This document shows, in pieces, positions 58,252 to 64,000 of a stretch of 64,000 bases of DNA. Below the pieces are notes generated by a model. It did not search any database and was not told where the DNA came from. It was given only the letters and a program-made list of their open reading frames with translations. Position 1 is the first letter of the stretch; every line of letters starts with the position of its first letter. The stretch lies in assembly GCA_943704495.1 (NCBI GenBank), contig CALSCR010001047.1:59518-123517 (forward strand). The letters are read 5' to 3'. The DNA comes from Pigoraptor chileana. Lineage: Eukaryota; Opisthokonta; Filasterea. The position numbers were made by a program, and so were the translations under genes.

Positions 58252-60568
58252 TCACGACGAGGACTTTCGGTTGTGCCTGAATACAGCATAATTTGCGCTC
58301 ACAATCGACTGAGCCGTGTCCTTTGGACCGACAATGGGTTGGCATCCGGCGGCCGCAGCCATACCAACAACGCGCTTGAGATACTCGGCCACTTGTTCCT
58401 TGCGCAAGTCGAGGATAAATCTGTCCACCCGAGAATGGGGAGAGAATGTGCGTATGTGTTGTGCGGTGTATATGAGGGGAAGGGGGACGGGTAGAGTGGG
58501 TTGGGATATTGACGGCTGATCTAGGAGAGCTCATTGGCGTACAATTCTGTCCACCAAAACCCCATCCTCGGCATGCATCACCGCGATTTGGCTACATTGT
58601 GCCCACAGTTCACACACGCCTGGCCGCAACCAGCGACACTTTGGCTGGAATGCAAGAAGACGGAGTCCATCATCAAGCGCCCCACATCATCACGCAGACA
58701 AACGCTAGAACACACTCCCACCTTGCCGATTCAACAATCACAAGAGCGTTGTCCTTAAGTACGGCCGCTATTCCCTGTCGTAGATGATGCACCATCGTAT
58801 TCGAGTAGTATGCGACATCGTACTGTTGCGCGTGTTTTGCTCTCGACTCGAGATCGACCGCCAGCGACGGCGACAGAAACTTGATGGTGAAGTGGCCACC
58901 TGCGTAGTAGAAAGTGCACCATGGAATGTAAAAAAACATCGCATGCGCAATTTTTCGTTGGTGATGTTTGTAATTAGTAGTGCAACCGCAATGCCGACTC
59001 AGCACTCACATGCTCAAAAACGTATTAAAACGACGACCGATGAATAAGGGCGGGACATCCATTAGTAAGTGCGAAGAAACGCACCTTTCAGAGGACTCGC
59101 ACTGCCATCTGCCGACGTGTGTGTGGCATCATTTGGTTTGGTGCAGTCGGTGGAAGCGGATGCGGCTTCGGGTTCCTTGCCATCTTCTGCTTTTCGTGGG
59201 CGCGGTTGCTCGGCGTGCTCGGCAGAGTAGGGCGTGCCCGTATATAGCTCGTGGATGGCGGCGGCGACGTTCCGTTCAGAGACAGCTTGGGCACCGTATA
59301 CAAACCTGCATCGTTGCATTGCGATCGCGTTGTTACCAAGTGTCGGCAGAACAAAAGTGCAACAGAGTGCGCTAAACAGAGTTGAACTGCCAATCGTGCG
59401 CACAATCTGCAGCAGGCCCATTGTCCTGTGATGACAGAAAACCCGAAGGCAAGCACCCACTTGTCATTAGCCTTCTTGAGCAGGTCGTCGTGCTCCGTGA
59501 CGATGCCAAAGCAGGCATAGGGGCCCATGGCCACGTCCCCCAGGTACGCAAGACGTCCGGGACCAGAGGGCGCTGACGGTGCTGCGACGCGCGTGGCGAG
59601 TGTGCGGTTGGGCAGAGTGTATGCACCCTCCCTCCCCGCATACGCAATGCACGACTGTCGCCATTCGCGAAACTCGACAGGCGCAATTATCGGGGCCATC
59701 TCAAGCAACTTCATTGAGTAGTCCCAGTCGACGACATTGAGGCGCGCATCGTACCGCAGTCCGTAGTACTGCCGCAAGCGCTCGTCCCACAGATTTGCAA
59801 AGTCAAAGGGATCTTTTCCCCGCCACGTGTTCAGAACAGACTCGATTACGTCGCGGTCCTTAAATTTGAGCTGTGATATGTCACAGAAGGGCATGCGCCG
59901 CGCCAACTCGGCGTCATCCGTGACCATCTTTATCAGTTCTGTCGCCTTTTGCTTCAGGTAGTCGGCCGTTTTTGCGCGGACAAGACCATTGCCGAACAGC
60001 TCGAGAAACGTTTCAGTCTTCTCTTGGAGGCCCATCACATTGGGATCCTCCGTGGCTATCGCCAACAGCAGCAGCACCCTCGCGAGACACTCAGAGCCCG
60101 CTTCGATAACATGGACTTCAACATTGCGTCGCGGGTGTCGCATCAGGCGCGAGAAGGTGAGAAAAAGGTGGCGAGGATCTCCCGCGCCCACCTGTAAGAC
60201 GGTTAATTTTGCACCACTCCCTGCGTCGTCTGCAAGGCCAGCGTAAAAGGGAATGGCACCGAATTATTCACCAACGGAGCACAGCCAAGCACTGCAATTA
60301 TAATGGGTCCCAAAGGATCGGCACATACCTTTGACTGAAAGGGACTCCAACTGGCGAGAAATGTCGTCTGCAACAACAAAGAATTAAGAGAGAGAAGAGA
60401 AGCGTGGGACGCTAGCATATTATTTTGTGCGTTCATGACTGTGTTTTATGACAACAAACGCATGCGCATCGACATACCTCCATGCTGCAGTGGATCCTGG
60501 AAGTCAATGGCAGGCGTAAATCCCCACCACGCGGCCTGCCCGAAACCCGACGTCTGTGAGTTACTCAT
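58252..60568 (-). CDS. DNAAF3: Dynein axonemal assembly factor 3 (PF22)
   Basis: Cytoplasmic factor needed to preassemble ciliary dynein arms before transport into the cilium. Exons are 60568-60478, 60367-60329, 60229-59461, 59305-59085, 58899-58722 and 58420-58252, giving 488 aa. Diagnostic blocks are SGFGQAAWWGFTPAIDFQ at the N-terminus, DPRHLFLTFSRL, NPNVMGLQEKTETFLE-type text (here EDPNVMGLQEKTETFLELFG), LRQYYGLRYDARLNVVDWDY, YTLPNRTLATR and the C-terminal KFLSPSLAVDLESRAKHAQQ, MVHHL and ESARFILDLRKEQVAEYL. Splice joins recover ESAR-FILDL and NDK-FVYGAQAVSERN. Its presence beside a DNAH5/8 gene fits a motile-cilium organism. Confidence 0.95.
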
Positions 60569-61333
60569 CCTGTGAGATGCAGCTCGTACACACGATCTCA
60601 AAGTAATATGAAGGGCGTTCTTTACAATTGTTTAAAGTTGTGATTTGCGATTTGATTTTTTTATGGATCCTCAATGCCGAAATGCTATTGGAATGTGTAA
60701 CCCAAGGATTTATTTTTGCGAGATCTCGGTGACTCCAGTTGAGAAGTTGCTCCAGTTGAGAAAAGCGCATTCTCGGAAACTCCAATCGATATGTCATCAA
60801 AAAATTGTGGCGCGAAAATTGAATTTGATAGTGAAGCCATGCACTGAGGGGATGGCGGGAACGGAGACGGAGGCATCCACACACACACAGCCCACACGCG
60901 GAGACATACACAGACAGACACAGACAGACACACGCACCTACATAACACGCACACGCACACACACACGCACACACACACACACACACAGCTCTACTCGATG
61001 AAGCTCTTGCAGTCGACTATCGAGTATTTCTCTCTCAATTCTTCTCATAATACGCACAACTACATTTCTCGCAGGAGTGCCTTTTATCACTGGATGTCAA
61101 AGTCTGTAGTGATTGTCGCAACATCAGAGCAAGACTTATGATGGGACCATGCCGCGCAAGGTTCAATCGCAGTTGCGAGATTTCTCATCCAACATCCAAG
61201 CGTGTAAATTTTGATCCATTGTGCCGCAGCACGGTTATTAATATTTCGGCTGGCTTGGCAGGTTGGGAAAATGATGCGAGGATAACAACGCCCACCATAA
61301 TCGCCTGACATAATCAAGAAAAAATTGCTAAAG
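60569..61333. promoter_or_regulatory. Divergent region, DNAAF3 / orphan Cys-His protein, with CA tract
   Basis: 765 bp. A CA-rich simple repeat spans about 60880-60988. The part around 60600-60850 is AT-rich. No gene. Confidence 0.45.
60949..60988. repeat. (CA)n simple repeat
   Basis: Imperfect CA repeat with CG interruptions. Predicted ORFs over it are artefacts. Confidence 0.9.
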
Positions 61334-62836
61334 ATGCCTCCAAAACGTATGCGCAATGATTCCCTGTCGTCCTCAAGCGATGAAGTGGTGGACGACTCGG
61401 TACCCCCAGAAGGGTATAAGCGGCGACCTTTCTGTATGTGGACATGTCCCTGTCGTCCAAAGGGTTGGGTATATCGTGAGTACGGTCTCTTTCGGAGACA
61501 TTGTGACACTGCACACGCGGGTGAACCCGCATCCGTGTTTTCCAACCTCAGTGGCGAACAGAGTATGGCAAGGAAGATGCAGCTGGCTGCAATGTATGCC
61601 CGGCAACCCAAGGCCACTCCAATCAGGCGTCGCAAGTCGCACCCTTTCCGAACTAAGGCAGTTCTGTCCGACACGTCGGATAGCGAGCCTGATGCCCCTG
61701 CGGCTCCTGAGCCTCTGATGACAGCCAGGGCGCGGGTGAAGGGCGCTTTGAAACGCTTAAGTGCGCTGGACAACACTCTGGGGCTGCCGTCGCCTACGCC
61801 CTGTGTAGACGGCGATGGCGGGCGGGTTCCATCAGCGGCGTCGACCGCAGTGTCTTCCCTTGCACCAAGCAGCGCTTCGTCGGCGTCCTCCCGCCACAAG
61901 GAGCATTGTGCAAACGGCTTGACGGGAGGCAAAAAGAAAATCGGGGGAAGCGCCACAAATATGAGATCCATTCCACCAAAGGGCGGGCGGCGGCGCACTG
62001 ACAGCAGTTCGTCCTCAGCAGACTCTGCTCCCCCACGGACGACTGCCGCCGGATTGGACGGTGAATCGCACTCCACTCGGCTGCCACAGAGGCGGTCGGC
62101 TCGTCTAGCGTATGTGCTCCAGAATAGCAGTGTCGGGACCCAGATCAAACGGCGCGACACGGCGCAGGAGACGGACGATGGGATTGAGGAGGACACGAAC
62201 TTATTCGACCGAGACGTGGCGCATGGCCATTCTATGTGTGACCACGGCCTCGCTCGGACTGCCTTCTGTGGTGAATGTGTTTCCGCGTCGCTGTGGGACC
62301 ACCAGAAAAGTATTGCACCCATCTCGCGCATGGATATCGGCGAGGACGACGTGGGTGTGGACGTTGTCGGTTTCGACGACTTTGGGGAGAACCACGATGA
62401 ATTTGCAGAGCAGATTTGCTTGGGTAGCGGTGAGGAAATGTTTGTAGAAGGCTTTTTCGATTTACCCGATGATTTAATCGGTGTCTGCGAGTCGCACGGG
62501 GAAGGCGAGTGTCTGGTCGAAGGTGGTCTGGAAGTGAGCACGGAAAGTGAAGGGAAGGGTGAATGTGTAGGTGACGGGTGCACGGTTGATGATGGAAGCC
62601 CAGGTGGAGAGGGCACTCCTGATGGGGAAAGGGTGCTGCCGCATGCCGCTTTAGTGGCGCCCTCGCTGAACGTGGGGATGACCCCACTGTTTCGTGGAGA
62701 TGATGGCACTCCGTCAATTGTTGCCACGGACTGTTCGGTAGGAGCGTGCCCACCGGGGCCGTTTGTTGGGGCAGGTATGGTTGGCGATGATGGATTTGAA
62801 CAAGAATCGAGGCAGGAGGAGCTTGGTCAGTTGTAA
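61334..62836 (+). CDS. Orphan protein with Cys/His zinc-finger-like motif
   Basis: Single-exon ORF of 500 aa from the ATG at 61334. An early cluster FCMWTCPCRPKG...YREYGLFRRHCDTAHAG has C-x-C-x15-H-x4-H spacing, resembling a degenerate C2H2 finger. A second motif, SMCDHGLARTAFCGECV, could bind one zinc. Between them are basic stretches (KATPIRRRKSHPF, RLPQRRSARL) and a Ser-rich region; the C-terminal 150 residues are strongly acidic and Gly-rich. The pattern suggests a nuclear DNA- or chromatin-associated factor, but no family is recognised. The opposite strand carries a 546-codon open frame over the same bases; I prefer the + strand because of its Cys/His clusters. Confidence 0.5.
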   Translation: MPPKRMRNDSLSSSSDEVVDDSVPPEGYKRRPFCMWTCPCRPKGWVYREYGLFRRHCDTAHAGEPASVFSNLSGEQSMARKMQLAAMYARQPKATPIRRRKSHPFRTKAVLSDTSDSEPDAPAAPEPLMTARARVKGALKRLSALDNTLGLPSPTPCVDGDGGRVPSAASTAVSSLAPSSASSASSRHKEHCANGLTGGKKKIGGSATNMRSIPPKGGRRRTDSSSSSADSAPPRTTAAGLDGESHSTRLPQRRSARLAYVLQNSSVGTQIKRRDTAQETDDGIEEDTNLFDRDVAHGHSMCDHGLARTAFCGECVSASLWDHQKSIAPISRMDIGEDDVGVDVVGFDDFGENHDEFAEQICLGSGEEMFVEGFFDLPDDLIGVCESHGEGECLVEGGLEVSTESEGKGECVGDGCTVDDGSPGGEGTPDGERVLPHAALVAPSLNVGMTPLFRGDDGTPSIVATDCSVGACPPGPFVGAGMVGDDGFEQESRQEELGQL

Positions 62837-63166
62837 GGTGGATGACACGTGCACATTACGAGCGGACCTCGCTACTACGGGTGGCGATCGCGCCGCGCAT
62901 TGTGCAGGGCGCAGTTGAGCATGGATTGTGTGACCAGGTGAGTATGTCGCAGCGAGCGACGTATAATGCCACAAATTGAGAGACTTGAAGCAAGTCGTCC
63001 TTGCGGGCGACATTTCGAGCGCCCTTTGAGAGGCGGGCGTCGTCGTCCTGTGCTCCCACAGGGGAACGTAGTGTAATACAGAAATATTACACATGTAATG
63101 TCATCCTGGACAAACGTATATATCGGGCTCTTATTGACACAATACAGGGACAACATTTTCACCATT
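62837..63166. other. Convergent 3' intergenic region
   Basis: 330 bp between facing stop codons of the orphan and the Ap4A phosphorylase-like gene. Nothing recognised. Confidence 0.4.
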
Positions 63167-63590
63167 TTACTTGGCCTCCGCCACATCGGCCAAAATCTTC
63201 AGCGGGCCGTTGGACTGCACAAGCTGCATATCGGCAGGGTTCTTAACAAACAAGTTGCCGGAGAATGCGACTGAATTGACTGAGAGGGTGCCAAATTTTT
63301 CCAGACGCCGCGGGACGACCAGCATCCACCGGCGCGTCAGCAGAAAGTTGTACGACTGAGCTGCTGGCCGCTCCCGAAGACCAAGAGACTCGAGCAAGGC
63401 AGAGTATTGTCGTGCCAGTATGTCGCCCGTCGCCTCTTTATCGTTCACGCGCGCAAACGCGTGGCGAAAGGGAAGCGAAGGAAGCGACTGCGGACGACCG
63501 TCGACATCATCCTCTCCATTTATCGGAAGCAGCGTCTCAATTGGCGCACCCTCGGGAAGTGGAACGACCTGCATGTGCTTGTGCGGTTGG
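63167..63590 (-). CDS. ATP adenylyltransferase / Ap4A phosphorylase-like, 3' exon
   Basis: Last exon (141 codons plus stop) of a gene whose 5' part lies beyond 64000. It opens in frame with QPHKHMQVVPLPEG, the HIT-like active-site signature of Apa1/Apa2 proteins. The C-terminal ATP_transf domain follows: LPFRHAFAR, SYNFLLTRRWMLVVPRR, LSVNSVAFSGNLFVKN and GPLKILADVAEAK. The enzyme splits or makes diadenosine tetraphosphate with ADP/ATP. The upstream intron (from 63591) is filled with a tandem minisatellite to the window edge. Confidence 0.88.
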
Positions 63591-63615
63591 CTGTGCGACG
63601 TGTGGGAGGGGCGAG

Positions 63616-64000
63616 AGAGATGTAGGATTCAAGTCAGTGTCTTAGGCGCTGTGCCCATGGACTCCACAGAGAGAGAGAGAGGTATATATATATATATAAC
63701 AAGTCTGTGTCTTAGGCGCTGTGCCCATGGATTCCAGAGAAGAGAGAGAGATGTAGGATTCAAGTCAGTGTCTTAGGCGCTGTGCCCATGGATTCCAGAG
63801 AAGAGAGAGAGATGTAGGATTCAAGACAGTGTCTTAGGCGCTGTGCCACACCACAAGAAAGAGAGAGAGAGAGAGATGTAGGATTCAAGTCAGTGTCTTA
63901 GGCGCTGTGCCACACCACAAGAAAGAGAGAGAGAGAGAGATGTAGGATTCAAGTCAGTGTCATAGGCGCTGTGCCCATGGACTCCACAAAGAGAGAGAGA
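63616..64000 (-). repeat. Intronic minisatellite built from a dispersed element
   Basis: About six and a half tandem copies of a 55-65-bp unit: a GA-rich tract, then GATGTAGGATTCAAGTCAG, TGTCTTAGGCGCTGTGCC and, in some copies, CATGGATTCCAGAG. Copies differ in the GA length and in CATGG versus ACACC variants. It lies in the intron of the Ap4A phosphorylase-like gene (- strand) and continues past the window. Single relatives occur at 24161-24210 and 53192-53226. Confidence 0.9.

Noticed and set aside
61087-62727. 546-codon - strand ORF opposite the orphan Cys/His gene
   Set aside because: Ser/Pro/Thr-rich without motifs and extending into the AT-rich region upstream of the + gene. The + strand frame has the Cys/His clusters. 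Not excluded with certainty.
63616-64000. CRISPR-like array of repeats
   Set aside because: Units are directly adjacent with variable GA tracts, without unique spacers, in an intron of a eukaryotic gene. It is a minisatellite.

Overview
This is nuclear DNA of a flagellated unicellular eukaryote with a compact, intron-rich genome. Genes are split by short GT-AG introns, often 60-250 bp, with donors such as GTGAGT, GTATGT, GTGCGT and GTGGGT. The gene set includes an axonemal outer-arm dynein heavy chain and a dynein preassembly factor, so the organism builds motile cilia. RAD51, TFIIB, a V-ATPase a subunit, an eIF5-mimic protein (BZW/5MP), a tail-anchored ACBD5-type protein, a prenylated-type ZFAND2 and a RUN plus Rubicon-homology protein point to an opisthokont-like lineage. 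That placement is inference and no species is assigned. A run of 10 Ns at 31902-31911 shows this is a draft assembly.

Layout, with strand. 1-1066 (+) V-ATPase a subunit, 3' end. 1317-3163 (-) organellar methionine aminopeptidase. 3527-17688 (-) DNAH5/8-type dynein heavy chain, about 4,570 aa, mostly one 12.8-kb exon. 18784-20011 (+) TFIIB. 20390-22256 (-) flavin monooxygenase. 22865-24367 (+) RAD51. 24758-28108 (-) NlpC/P60-TTLL fusion. 28701-29271 (+) NDUFA4. 29852-30328 (-) putative mitochondrial orphan. 31130-33557 (-) ACBD5-like. 34407-38553 (+) membrane-anchored inositol polyphosphate 5-phosphatase with a HAMP-like region. 38714-39216 (-) LYR protein. 39854-42504 (+) BZW/5MP. 43382-44971 (+) alpha/beta hydrolase lacking its nucleophile. 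45329-46561 (-) ZFAND2B-like. 47431-53150 (+) RUN-RH protein. 53502-54255 (-) DUF1772-type membrane protein. 56062-58093 (+) GPI-anchored secreted protein. 58252-60568 (-) DNAAF3. 61334-62836 (+) orphan Cys/His protein. 63167-63590 and beyond (-) Ap4A phosphorylase-like, 3' end.

Genes do not form operons. Seventeen of 20 neighbouring pairs lie on opposite strands, giving alternating divergent promoters (about 600-1,800 bp) and short convergent tails (about 160-580 bp). Functional themes are motile cilia (dynein heavy chain, DNAAF3, a TTL-family ligase), mitochondria and peroxisomes (METAP1D, NDUFA4, LYR protein, ACBD5) and endolysosomal or membrane traffic (V-ATPase, RUN-RH, 5-phosphatase). 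The exon models below were built by joining splice sites so that reading frame and family conservation are both kept. Each assembled CDS length is a multiple of three.

The most unusual items are the NlpC/P60-TTLL fusion, the transmembrane HAMP-like 5-phosphatase, a dispersed element of about 45 bp found in two introns and just after a third gene (tandemly amplified at the right edge), the apparently dead hydrolase, and a recurrent TCACGTGA promoter octamer.
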